A DNA stretch of 64,000 nt from Strigops habroptila (lineage: Eukaryota; Chordata; Aves; Psittaciformes; Psittacidae). Position numbers and translations under genes: made by a program. Of the stretch, positions 10,704 to 22,274 are shown one piece after another (position 1 is the stretch's first letter; each line of letters starts with the position of its first letter). The notes under the pieces are model-generated. The model was given only the letters and a program-made list of their open reading frames with translations, was not told the origin of the DNA and searched no databases. The stretch lies in contig NC_044282.2 in the NCBI RefSeq assembly GCF_004027225.2, positions 74,348,287 to 74,412,286 of the forward strand, in the 5' to 3' direction.

Positions 10704-13700
10704 TTCTATTACCCACTACCTGAGCTGTGGGCCAAGTGGTGAGTTTCCTGCCCAAAATGTAAATGAGATTAATTTCATTTACAACAAACTAACAGCATTA
10801 CCTACGAGAACAAGTGCACATTGCATTAACCAGTTGTAAATGCTGCTTGCTTAACCGGCTTCTGTCTCGCTTACTGGGTAGGCCAGAGCAGGTTGGTTTC
10901 CAGCAGTTGTTTTGCCTGTGTAGGAAAGGGAACGTCATCCCATCAGCCTTCTGCCTGTAAAAATGACATTTACTTTTATTTCTCATATCTCTTGAGGAAG
11001 AAAGTTCAAAGAAAGGAGTAACGCTGAAGTCAGTTCTTAGAAAGGGACTGATAAATCTGAAAGAATAGTTTAACAAAACAAAAAGTGTTCCCTAGCACAA
11101 GGAAAACTGCCTTTTTACAAAGCTTGTCTTTGGCATCCTGTCCTTCTCTTGACTCCATGAAAACATCTTTGCTGCATGCTGTTAGTGCTGTTAGTTCTGT
11201 TAGTGACTTAACTCTTGTGTTTTATACTTCCCTACTTTTAAGCTTTTCTTATGTTCTTTTCTCTTTCCGCCTGTCACCTGAACGCAGAGAGAAAAGTGTC
11301 CTTCAGTATCTCAGTATGAAGCCTTTATATCTGAAGTAACAAGACAGCGACTGTAGGAATCAGTAATAAGAATTAAGGGAATTTTTTACCTTCTTCGTGA
11401 CTAGAGCAGGCAAGAAATAAAAACCTACCTACCTTCCTCCTTCCTTCCTTGAATCAAGGAGCTCTACTGGAGTCTGCTGCCGGAAACTTGTAGATGGTCT
11501 TAGGAATTATTGCACATTGCACTGTTAAGATCTACTGAATAAAGGACAGTTCTCATCTCCCTAAGGACCAAGGATTTTAAGGTCTCAAGAATTTACTCCA
11601 GGGGAAACAAAAAAAAAAGAGAGAAATAAAAATACTTCTGTAATCTTCTGTTTATGAAATTAGCCACTGATTTGCTTAAGCTTCTGCTAATAATTAGCCA
11701 AAAACCCCCATAACAAGCAGTTTCTCTTCTGTACATCTAAAATGCTGTAGTATTTTGTTGGAATTGACTGTAAATACAGCTCCAAACCCCTCCCCGCTTA
11801 CTGGCACTTGGCTGCCTTACTGGGTTAGCGTAATCTGCATGAAATTGCTCTTTAAAAAGTTTCTGCTGATTTTTGTTGCATTCTGCAAGGGAAAAAAAAC
11901 ATGTTTACAAACCTGACAAAGTTCAGTCATTAACAGAAGTGGGAGCCATGGGATGCTCGTATGATCTAGAGATCGTTTGTCATTTGTGTTCTTCACATTC
12001 CCACGTTACTCTGCGGGTGTATGTTCCGATGTTCCTGACAGGACATTGTCGGGTATGATTTTTCTATGACTTTTATTTTAATATAAGGCTGTTTCCAACC
12101 ACTGGCGTTGCCAGGATCAAACTGTCTTACGATGTTTGTGTATTGACTCCTTTTTCTTACTTGTTTGTCCTTTGACATGAGCTGATTGTGGCCTTTAGGA
12201 GGTTTCTTGATGGCAAAAAAAAAAGAAATGTAAATAATATCACCTGCATTTTACAATCGGTTCCCCTTAAGGTTATCTTTTACTAGCAAGATACATTTTG
12301 TTCATTATTGATTTATATTAAAGTCAACGAATGTTATTGGTACATTCAGTGGTTGCATATATTTGTCATCTTGAAAGCATGTGGGGAGAGCTCGCAGGAT
12401 GTGTATGTGAACTTACAAGCAGAGCCAAAATGAGTTACCGTAGTTGTATTTTACTACAACCCCATAAGCACACTCATGCTCCAGTTCTAAGGGGTTAACT
12501 GTGTAACCTCACATCCCATCCTCTGACAGGCGTGTGGGTAACTTCACCTCCAGCTCACCTAAGGGAAGGAAGGCGGGATGTGTTTGCAGGGTAGCACTTA
12601 CAAAGCCTCAAGCTGTCAAGGCCAGTTGGAATGGAATTGGTTTTACTGGAGAGAGAACGCAGTTCAGCAGATTCAAAAGCATCCTGGCACCTAATTTATT
12701 TCATTTTACTGAGATTTTGTCAAAAAGGGGAAAAAAGAGGAAAGTTGGAGAAGCTTTAGAAGGGGAAATTCTCTTGGTTTTCTTCCTTAAAGCGACTTCC
12801 TTCTGAGTTACCTTTGATGATAAAATATACTAAAAGATCTAGATCTGAATAGAGTGTTCTGGGTTTACAATATAAATTACTTGGTTCGATCTGGGATTGT
12901 TTTCCCAGAGAGTTTAAACATTTTTAGTTGTTTTTCTTAAGTGAAAACAGGACCAGTTGCACAGCTCTGCCCCCACAGAATGTCCGTTCTTCCTCTGCAG
13001 ACGTTTCTGGTGTTCCATTAAAACCACTGGTTTATTGTGGCGACCAGCTCACACTGGCATCCAGTTCTGGTCCCTCACTCTCAGTGCCAAGCTCTTCACT
13101 GATTCCAGCAGAAGCATTGTGTGTTCTGCGGAACATCCACACAGAGCAGCAATCCCAGGAGGATCTGAAGCCTGGAGTGCTCCTGGTGTCCGGCTCCGCA
13201 GTGGTTGGCAGCTGGAGCTCAGTTCCCCACGTTGTAACTGGTACCAGGGCATTTTGAGAGGGATTTGGGCATCCCAAGCCACAGAGTAACAGCCACCCTG
13301 GTTGTAGTCACAGCAGCCAGGCAGTTGTGAGGGTTCAGGTAGATCCTGCAGGATCAGTATTGTCCTGACTGTGTGGTAGGCACTGCTCCGTGAGCAGCAT
13401 CGCCGGGCACACGTAGCCTGCTCTCACCACACATGGCTGTGTCAGTTTTGGCCCATGGGCATCTCCTGATGGTTCATTTCTTAGCTCAGCTCTTTTCTGT
13501 GTTCATTAAGTTGTCCCAGATGACCCATCACAACTTGCACACTTGCTTTCTGCATGTTGTTACACCTTCTTAAGGCATCGGTGCAATCACAGCCAGAGTT
13601 ACAACTACTCATTAACTGATAACGTGTGTTAGAAATGAACCCCCCATCCAAAAACCTACACAAAGTTTCCTTGTATAAGAGAGTCAGCCAGAGCCTGGGG

Positions 13701-16700
13701 GCAGAATTCCCGCTGCTGGGTCCGAGCCTGGCCTCGGTCAGGTTTGTGTGCCCAGTCCTGGCTCAGGCCTCTCTGTGCCAGGGTAGGCGGGTTTTTACCC
13801 CCTTCACCTGCATCAGCACAGAGGCCACAGTGGGATTTGGGGTTGTAGTTGCTGAATTGGCCAAGAGCGGCCCCGGAGATAGGCTGGCGTTTGAGAGATC
13901 GGGATCTGCTGCTCCCAGCACTTTGTTTTGCAGACGTCTCAGAGCAGAGGAGCTGTCAGGAAGCTCTCCACGCTCTGAGGAGTTCTAATTATTTTCTCTC
14001 TACTTTCTTAATCTTTCCAGTCTGTGCCCTTCAAATACAATAAAAATGTAAATTTAATTAGAGAGCTGCTTCACGTGTTCTGAAACACAATCTCCCAGGG
14101 GGAGACCAGGGCGGCTGTTGGACAGAGTGTGTACAACAGGAGCACACACACCGCTTTCTGCTGCAAGCACTGCCAGGTCCGTCACCGCTGGTTCCGGATC
14201 ACAAACAGGTTGTAGGGCTGCACAGTGTGTCAGTTTGATGTACTTTCCTGAGAGTCTGCTGAGGATTTAGTAACATTCCCAACACGTCTTGTTTCTATTC
14301 CCAAGACATGCTGCAGCCCCAGCGAAGCAGCTCATGTATGATTTGTGGAGTTAGATGATGATGTGTGTGTAAATAATGCTTTGATATTAATAAAACTGCC
14401 TTAAAGGAATGTACCGAGGTGTGAAACAACACTCAAAAAGCTCTTATTTAAATCTGTAATTTCCTTTACATATTGATTTTTTAATGTTTGCCACTGTACA
14501 CATTTATTAATGATGTTATTAAAATGCCAAACCAAATAATTTTTACTCTTGTGTGTACGTCTATACACACTTTCTCTGGAGACTGATGTTGCTGGGAGGA
14601 CGTTGGTGTTCAGTGCGGTCAGTTGGTGGTGTGGTCAGTGAGTCCTTCTGACTCTGCTGGAGCAGAATCTTTCCTGGACAGAGTGTAGTTTATGGTGTTG
14701 ATCTGTGTAGACCTGTGTGACTGTTCACTAGACACTATTTTGATATTATTTAAATAAAAAAAGGCACTAATTTCATAAGTAAAGCAAAAAAAAAATCATT
14801 ATAGATTTGCCAAATGTAGCGTTTAAAGCTTTGATTTTGCCTGGTTGTTACTTCTGCTGAGAGAAGTCTCAGAGTCTCTCCTGAGGACAAAGGTAGTTAA
14901 GTTTAGGCAGTACAGATCTGGAGATCCATGAAGCACAGTAAAGTGCTGTGTGCACGTGTCTTCAAAACAACTTTTCACATTTAAAGCTTTCTGGATTTAA
15001 AAACCTTCACAAGTCAAATATTGTTTGGGGTTTAAGTTATATTTTGGGGTACCCCAAAGAAACCTTAAAGGGAAGGGAGAGTGAGTGGCAGGCAGAGGAT
15101 AAGGTAAATTCTACTTTTAAAGACACGTAAGACAGTATCTTAATATCTAGTTAATTTAGTAACACATCCATCAAGCCAGAGTTCATTAGTCAACCCAGTG
15201 TTCCTAAATACCAGATGTTCCTTTCAGTCCTTTCTTTAACAACACTTATAAACCCACATGGATCTGGACATCGTTCCAGTGGCTCTTCCTATAGCATCAA
15301 CATTTTTAGGTCACCTCTCTCCCATTTGAGATGACTGTGGTGATAGCTGGGGTTGGTTTGTGTCTTTGGAAGGTGGAGGGGAGAATTCAACAACAGAACA
15401 CTTAGGAGACAGCAGTTCAAGCTCATGTCTCTGAGAACAGGCACCAGGTGCTTTGGAAGTGAAGGCCACCATGGTAAGGCTGTTTGTGCAGTGACTTGCT
15501 TTGCCCTGGAAGATGCTTTTTGTTAGTTGTTCACTCTCTAGAATTTAAGGTTTCACTTTCTTAATAGGAAAAAGAAAAATACGGCATCCTTTAGTGACAC
15601 GGTAGCAAGGAGTCATCCAAAATCATGAGTCCTTTAATGTGTTTTTTCTTCATAATTCTGTGTTCTGTCTCCAGTTTGTTGGTGCTGCTGCTTGTACATG
15701 ACATTTTTGTTAGGCTGTGTTTAGAAGCCCTTTTCCTCATCATCTTCACATCGTGTCCCTTGCTTTCACCGCTCCCCTGTCTCTGGGTTTTGGAAGGGTA
15801 CCTGTTGCCACAGCACATTTACTGGACTTCATGGAGCTTCTGCTGGTTCTGTCTTCAACACACAGTCTGTTTGAAGGGGGTTTATTCATTTAGGCAAGAG
15901 AGGAGGAGAAAGAATTAAGAGATCACATGTTGAGCATGAACTAGTGTGTGACAGCAGGTACTTTTCGGTACGAAAGTATCAATCACCTATTGAAATCCAA
16001 ATCAGCCTCCTCTCAGGATGTTTGACAGGGGATGTTTGACAGGGGAAGGCAAGTCCCCTTCTCCCGATGGGAGAAGCTCAAGTATAGCTCCTCTTTGTAC
16101 CCTTATCTCCACTCCTGTAGGCGCTGGTTAAGGTGCAGCGGAGCACAGACACAACAAAACCACACACAAACATTAGTACAGCTCCAGGTTATATTAACTT
16201 TCCTCCCAGGCATCACCAGCACAGACCAAGCACCCGCAGTAACACTACTCCTTGGAGCGCTTCTGCCAGAAGGGAGGCTGGTACCAGGGTTTGCATCCCA
16301 GTTGCTGAGAAGCTCTAGAAATGAGAGAGGTTTATGTCTATCCTCATGGGGCAAGCACAAAGTAACTTCCCAAGGGGAGGATACTGTGAAAGTGAAAATG
16401 CAGCTAAAAACATAGACAATCAAATGTGGTTTTGGTAGTGTAGACAAGTTGTCTTTTTCTAGGTGAAAATAAGAGAAAGCAATGTGTAGTAGAGGATGAG
16501 TGGGTACAGGTACACAACAGAGACACCTCGGTCCTGTGTGTACTGACAAACATTGTGGAACTTTTAAGTGAATTTCTTATATCCTAATGATGTTTTAAGT
16601 TTAACCCTTCAAGGCCAGTACCACACATGGGAAGTTCCAGTTTTATCTGTTTCGCTAATAAAGATTGTAACGTTATTTAAATAACACCTTTTCAGGTTAT

Positions 16701-16820
16701 TCAACGGTAGACTGCAAACATGTCTTGTCTTTTTAAGAATATTCTGTTCAACTTCTAGTGACCCAAAGACAGTATTTTTTCTCACCAGATTATAAACTTA
16801 CACAATTGAAAGAGTAAAAA
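10704..16820 (+). other. CCDC88A 3'UTR and CCDC88A-PRORSD1 intergenic region
   Basis: No coding sequence is supported. Poly(A) signals AATAAA occur at 11539, 11625, 14039, 14389, 14754 and 16657. Those near 14039-14394 are plausible main ends for a long CCDC88A 3'UTR, but I cannot choose between them. Small repeats include 'ccttccttcctt' near 11440, three copies of a 9-mer ending 'gttagt' near 11178-11204, and a 14-base tandem duplication (TGTTTGACAGGGGA) at about 16019-16046. Confidence 0.5.
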
Positions 16821-16843
16821 GGAGTGAGCCTGGTTTTTCCAGA

Positions 16844-16849
16844 TTTATT
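16844..16849 (-). terminator. PRORSD1: PRORSD1 poly(A) signal
   Basis: AATAAA on the minus strand (TTTATT on plus), about 70 nt beyond the PRORSD1 stop. The 3'UTR would be very short. Confidence 0.7.
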
Positions 16850-16915
16850 TGTAAAAGACTTTCACCAGTTTTTCTTTACAAAACCTATGCCTCGTCATAC
16901 AAAAATGAGCTTCAT

Positions 16916-18098
16916 CTACTTCGTGTCCTCATCAAAACGTATGATGATGGGATCGTGCCCTGTTGATCTCACAAACTTCAAGAAGTCATCAGGGCTCAAA
17001 CCCATGGTTGCACAGTTTGTCATTGGGTGGAAATACACCTTCTCATGGCCGCCCTCCAGGAAGGCAGCGTCCAGCACCAGCCTCACCTCCCCCTGGTCAC
17101 AGAAGAGCGCCAGTGGCGTGGCACAGCCTTGACCCACCTTCAGCTTTTCAAGCATGGAGTTTTCATCAGCAAACCTCAGGTTCCCGCTTCCAACACCCAG
17201 TTTTTTCGCGAGATCAGATAAATTGATTTGCCTGTTGTGCAGGAGAGTCACCAGCCAGAAGCCTTTCTTCTTTTTGTCTTTAAGGAAGAGGTTTTTACTG
17301 TGACCTCCTTTCATGTGTTGGACGTGGGGCATCATTTCTTCAACAGTGAACACCTGGAAAATGCCACCAGTGCAGTGTGAGACTCGGTATCACGTTAGAC
17401 TTTCGGTTGTGTAGTGGCAGTATCTTTTGTTAAATACTTAGAAAAGAACTGAATGTTACACTCAGCCTAAAAACTGTACCCTTTTATGAAGAAGTTTTAA
17501 AAGAACACAAATAAAATGTGACATACTGCTCCTGCTCACCTCCTGAATCATTTCTGTCTCATGTATTCAGCAAGAATTGCACACTTTGAAGATGCAGGCA
17601 GCCCTGGCAGCACTGCTTTTTGCAGGCTGACTGGGGTGACGTGGCATGTGCGCTTTGAAATGGGAGTGAGAAAAAGTCGGGAAAGCTTTAGATGCCCTCG
17701 ACTTCTAAGTGAAGAAGTGGGTGAGCTGCAGCTCCTGAAACTGGAGGGGGCAAAGGGGACCTGGGGGGCAGAAAGGGATCAACCCAGCCCCCCAAAAAAC
17801 TCGAAAACATTCTGCCAAGCCAATGGCTGCAGGTCCAGGGGGTGAGAAATTCCATATTGATTCTTAATTATGCTACAAAATCATCTACAGAGCATGAAGT
17901 TGCACTGCAGCCCGCCCTGCCCTCTCTGTGTAATTGTTTTCCCCTATATATAAGACAGACGCGGAGGACGCCGAGAGGCGCGCTCGGAGGGGGCAGCGCG
18001 GCGGCTCCTACCTCGGGGTGCTCGGCGGTGACCGTGGCGATGCCCAAGTCCCGCAGCCGCTGCTCCAGCGCCTCCCGCAGCTCCGGTGCCGCCGCCAT
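16916..18098 (-). CDS. PRORSD1: PRORSD1, prolyl-tRNA synthetase-associated domain protein (YbaK/ProX family)
   Basis: Two exons on the minus strand: 18098-18012 (29 codons, MAAAPELREALEQRLRDLGI...) and 17353-16916 (145 codons plus TAG). They join in phase 0 at HPE|VFTVEEMMPH, giving 174 aa, close to the usual family length of about 170. The domain is the stand-alone form of the bacterial ProRS editing domain (INS/YbaK/ProX superfamily), whose members hydrolyse mischarged tRNA such as Ala-tRNAPro. Family landmarks are SKNLFLKDKKKKGFW (about 49-63) with the conserved Lys of the active-site pocket, LGVGSGNLRFAD, QGCATPLALFCD and GHEKVYFHPMTN. The donor is GTAGGA and the acceptor 'cattttccag'. 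It is convergent with CCDC88A. The human copy is annotated as a pseudogene (PRORSD1P); here I see no break. Confidence 0.94.
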
Positions 18099-18300
18099 CG
18101 CCGCCCCGCTCCGCCGGGGCCCGGCCGCGCTCCCGCCCCTTCCGCCGGGCCGCGCCCGCCTTCCGCGGCCGTAGCGGGGCGCCCGCCCTGCCCTGCCCCT
18201 CGCCCGGGAGCCGGGACGGGGGTCGGGAGCCTCGGCTTGCGCCCCGTTGCGGGGACCGGGCGCGGGGTGAGCCCTCGGCAGCGCGGTCGGTCAGATGGGA
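17950..18300 (-). promoter_or_regulatory. PRORSD1: CpG-island promoter of PRORSD1
   Basis: A dense run of CpG and GC boxes ('ccgccccgctccgcc', 'gggccgcgcccgcc') around the PRORSD1 start codon at 18098. I see no TATA box at the expected position upstream of exon 1, which fits a housekeeping promoter. The exact transcription start cannot be fixed. Confidence 0.75.
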
Positions 18301-18339
18301 AGGGCGGTCTTGGCCATGGGGTCGAACTGAAAGCAGGGC

Positions 18340-20104
18340 AGTCTGGAGCTGGTTGCTGAGTCCTTCACCTTAAAACCGAGAGTGGATCAGAATGTGGAGT
18401 CTCCTCCTGCGGAGACACTCAAAACGCGAGGGGATGCGATCCTGGCCAGCCTGGGATCTGACCCTGCTCCAGCCAGGGGGTGACACCATCTCCAGAGGCA
18501 CCTTCCCACCTCCATTGCTCTGTGATCCACCTGCCTCCTGCCATCCCCCTTCAGCCTCTCCTGGCTGGAGAACAGTTATCCATAACATTCCTCCGTACAT
18601 CCCCCATACCTCCCCTCCCATGCAGCTCAATATATTCCATGTTTCCTAAAATATTCTGTGTCTTTGTCACATAATGACATTAGAACAATACATTGCTTTG
18701 ACAACACGAGGTTTCCCCGCCCAACATGAACTGTATTTGGTTCAAACACTGGTTTCAGAACAGGTATTTGTTCTAGGTACACTCATGAGCATGTGCTCAC
18801 TGTAATTTCAGGTGCTAGTGTGTTGCCGATGCTTGGTTTTGCTGAAATGTTGCTGCTAAATAAGGAAGTTAAGAAAAAAATCAAAGCTAGAAAAATCAAA
18901 ATAAACTATTTAGTCAATGAGACACGTTAAAAATGAGAACTGCAAAATCAAATGTTTGTGTGTTTTTAAAGGCAACCAGTAATAATCAAGAACTGAACTA
19001 AGGGACAAAGCCAAGCACTAACGGCCACAGTTAAGTGGAAAATATTTCTACAACCCAAACCACGGTCCTGCCCTGTGACACCAGAAATGGTTTGTTTTCA
19101 GTTTGCCCTCCAGGAAAACAGGCGATCTGTAATGAAGCTTTAGATTAGAACAGCATGAAGCTGCGGTTAAGAGACACGTGGGTACAATGTGACCCCAGGG
19201 TAATTCCCAGAGCCGTAGAGCAGCACACAGGAAGATTTCCAGGCAGCATCCAGTGGAAGCTCAACTCAAAAAGCAGATTCACAGCAAACTGGTGACTGTT
19301 TCATGTGCTAAATTTACCTTTTGAACAGAGTTTTTCAGGTCAATCCCAGGCTCACGTGAAGGACACGCTGCCCTCAGCATGAGGGCTGGCGGCTCCGTGG
19401 GTCCATGTGCTTGTGCCGTCTTTGTGCCCAGCTCATGTCCTGTGCAGGAACACTGCACTGAGCATCTTTGTACAACCTTTGGTATTTAAGCTTTTTTTAA
19501 CTGTGGTTTGGTTTTGAGACAATTTTTTCCCATTTTACCCTTGGAGAAACACTCGAGGGCCCTGTGCACTTCAAGGTATCAGTCAGTACCTGGCACATTC
19601 ATCAGCAGTTGGTCCCTTTGAAACACAGGACGCGGTTTTGGGTCAATACTCAGCATCATAAATGAGTAAATACAGTAGTGAGATACTGAGGGCTGCAAAA
19701 CACATAGCTACCACCTACTGTGTGTGGAGAACCACCTCTGTGAGCTACTGAAAGTCCCACATTGAGGGCAAAGTGTGTAAAACGCACAGCTCAAACATAC
19801 ATGGAGAAAATGATGGTTATTACTTGTAAGACACAATTTGCAACCAATTGATGTGAGATCATCGCAGAAGCAGTGCTGCCCCAAGTGGGCACCAAGGCTG
19901 AAGGTTGTTGTAGGAGGTAATTTGGGATTATCTCCAGGTTTTATGATTAGCATTGAGGAATATTAAGGATTTTACAAAAACCACTTACAGAGCTTCCTCT
20001 TGGGCATTTTTTCCCCCCAGTCTATTAAGTGATATTGTTTTAGAGATGCCAAATTAGAGAGAACTTTACAATCAGCCATGTTAAAGGTTTGGAGGTGGAG
20101 TGGG
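18340..20104. other. Intergenic PRORSD1-MTIF2, nothing recognised
   Basis: AT-rich sequence between the PRORSD1 CpG island and the CR1 element. Open frames are short and match no family I know. Confidence 0.6.
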
Positions 20105-20600
20105 AGGGCATAGAATCCCAGACTGGTTTGTGTTGGAAGGGACCTTAAAGCTGATCCAGTTCCAACCCCTGCCACGGGCAGGGACACCTTCCACTAGAGC
20201 AGGTTGCTCCAAGCCCCTGTGTCCAACCTGGCCTTGAACACTGCCAGGGATGGGGCAGCCACAGCTTCTCTGGGAAAAGTCTGTGCCAGCGCCTCAGCAC
20301 CCTCCCAGGGAAGAGCTTCTGCCTCAGAGCTCATCTCAATCTCCCCTCTGGCAGGTTAAAGCCATTCCCCTTGGCCTGTCCCTACAGGCCCTTGTCCAAA
20401 GCCCCTCTCCAGGTTTCCTGGAGCCCCTTTAGGCCCTGGAGCTGCTCTAAGGTCTCCCCTTCAGGAGCCTTCTCTTCTCCAGGCTGCCCCAGCCCAGCTC
20501 TCTCAGCCTGGCTCCAGAGCAGAGCTGCTCCAGCCCTCGCAGCAGCTCCGGGGCCTCCTCTGGCCTCAGTCAAGCAGCTCCACGTCCCTCTTGTGCTGTT
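20105..20600 (-). mobile_element. CR1 retroposon, 5'-truncated, minus orientation
   Basis: It begins with 'catagaatcccagactgg', the inverted CR1 3' end. Typical CR1 blocks follow: 'ggaagggaccttaaagctg', 'ccagttccaacccctgcca', 'ctccaagcccctgtgtcc', 'gggatggggcagccacag'. At about 0.5 kb it is one of the longest CR1 copies here. It lies directly upstream of the MTIF2 promoter, separated by the palindromic microsatellite. Confidence 0.9.
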
Positions 20601-20656
20601 GGACATTGCAAAGAAAAACTACCATCTCCTCGCAGGCAGGAGAAACCCACATTTAA

Positions 20657-20668
20657 GTGTGTGTGTGC

Positions 20669-20715
<47 letters not shown>

Positions 20716-20717
20716 TA
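20657..20717. repeat. Palindromic (GT)n(AT)n(AC)n microsatellite
   Basis: A GT run, then about 14 AT units, then an AC run. The GT and AC arms are complementary around the AT core, so the whole tract can form a cruciform. It is about 100 bp upstream of the MTIF2 CpG-island core. Confidence 0.9.
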
Positions 20718-20739
20718 TCGAGCTAACAGCTTGATAACC

Positions 20740-21250
20740 GCCCGCTCCCCGAGTCCTGTCAGGCGATTTCCCGCCTTCCGTGAGGAGAAGCGGCGCGCGC
20801 CGGCCGCCGCCACTGCGCATGCGCGGTGACTCTCGCGCCGCCGGGCGCCTGCGCAGTATCGCGGCCGAGCCCGGCGTCAGGCACCGCGGGTGAGGCGGGG
20901 CGGGCGGCCGTGGGGGTCCCGCAGCGGGACCGGGCGGGTCAGCGCTGTCCCGGGACGGGCTGCATTCTGCTCCCGGTCCCGGAGCCCCGGAGGAGGGCAT
21001 GAAGGGAGGCTGTGACCGCGGGGAGGGCAGCAGCTGGCCGGTCTGTGGAGCGGGTGCGCGGCGGTGCGGGGTAGTCCCGCTCGCAGCGGGTGTTGTGAGG
21101 CGCTGCTCGGGTCCTGCCCCTCAGGGCGGAGCGCGGGTTGTGAGGACGAAGGTTTGCGGAGCCGGGTGGCTGCTCTGCGGTAGTAGCCAAGGCAATGAGC
21201 ATAAGAGCTATCGGGGTGCGCCTGTCCCGGCGCTGCTGACCCCGGGAGCC
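20740..21250 (+). promoter_or_regulatory. MTIF2: MTIF2 CpG-island promoter with NRF1 site and noncoding exon 1
   Basis: TGCGCATGCGCGG at 20814-20826 matches the NRF1 consensus, and a second half-like site CCTGCGCAG lies near 20848. An E2F-like TTTCCCGCC is at about 20767. A good splice donor, CACCGCGG|GTGAGG, ends a noncoding first exon at 20889. The first coding exon has its own acceptor at 22267, so intron 1 is about 1.4 kb. NRF1 control is known for many nuclear genes of mitochondrial function, so the site fits the gene. The start site of transcription (about 20830-20870) is inferred. Confidence 0.75.
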
Positions 21251-22274
21251 GGGAGTGTTGCCGTGCTGTCAGCAGCCTCCCGTGGGTTTGTGCTCCGTGA
21301 GCTCGGCCTGGCTCGTCTTGACCTTGTGTTAGTTTTCTGCGTATGCAGCGTCTTGTGGGTTCCTTGGTTTTACCGGTTCTGCCCCTTTAAAGTTCTCTTT
21401 AGCGAGAAAAAAACCCAAAACCAAGTTGGTGTTGGTTGGTTAGTTGTCATCGCCTCACTTTGCAGGTATCTAGATACGAGATTAAAAGGGACCACAGTCG
21501 TTTTGAGAGGAACTGATAGCATTTTGCTCATTTGGAGCTGCTTGGAAAATGGTACAAAGCCGCCTTTGAGAGAAGGGATAGAAGGGATAGAGCATGGCAT
21601 CACTGAGCAGGGGGACAAAACAGCTCCGAGCAAGAAGAGAAGTTCAAACAGGAGGCTGTTGTATAGGATAGTTAACAAAATGGCCCAAGCCAGAGTTAAG
21701 GTGGTTAAAACAAGATGCGGGATGATCTGACAGAAGCATCTTGGAAAGCTTGGTTGCTAAGGCAGGGCTTAGCCTCAAAGGACATCTCTGTCCATGTGAC
21801 AGCACTGGTGTTACTACAGGGCTACAGTGTTTTAGTGGTGATATATGTTCTTGTAAGCAGCATACTGCAGATGTGTCTTACAGGCTCCGAGAGGTTTGCT
21901 GCACCTGGATAACTGTTGGTACAGCATGAGGAGTGCAAATGACCTTTTTTTTTTTTCTAGGTAGTGTCAAAGAAACTGAAATAGGGATTTTAATAGTTTC
22001 TATTAAAGATTGGTAAAGAAAGGTGAATGATTTGTAAGCTCTGGCAATATTAGTAGATGTGTCTGTCAGCAGTGGGGTAGTGGGGGAAAGTGAAGCACTG
22101 GAGAGAACTGAAAAACTGGAGCAGTTACTAAACAGATCAACTTTTTCAGCATTAAAAGGCCTGTTTTGAAACATAACACTCGTGCCCTGTGTTCCTGCCT
22201 GTATTATCACAGGGAAGAGTATCTTTCAGCTTTGAGTCTGATTTCAATGTGTCTTTTGTATTTGCAGTGAGGAG

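Noticed and set aside
16103-16549. 148-codon minus frame overlapping a 127-codon plus frame
   Set aside because: Mutually overlapping frames without known domains, next to a 14-bp tandem duplication. I considered a solo LTR but could not find matching termini or a target-site duplication.
20371-20829. 152-codon frame on plus
   Set aside because: It is made of inverted CR1 plus the GT/AT/AC microsatellite (run of Tyr-Ile), not a gene.
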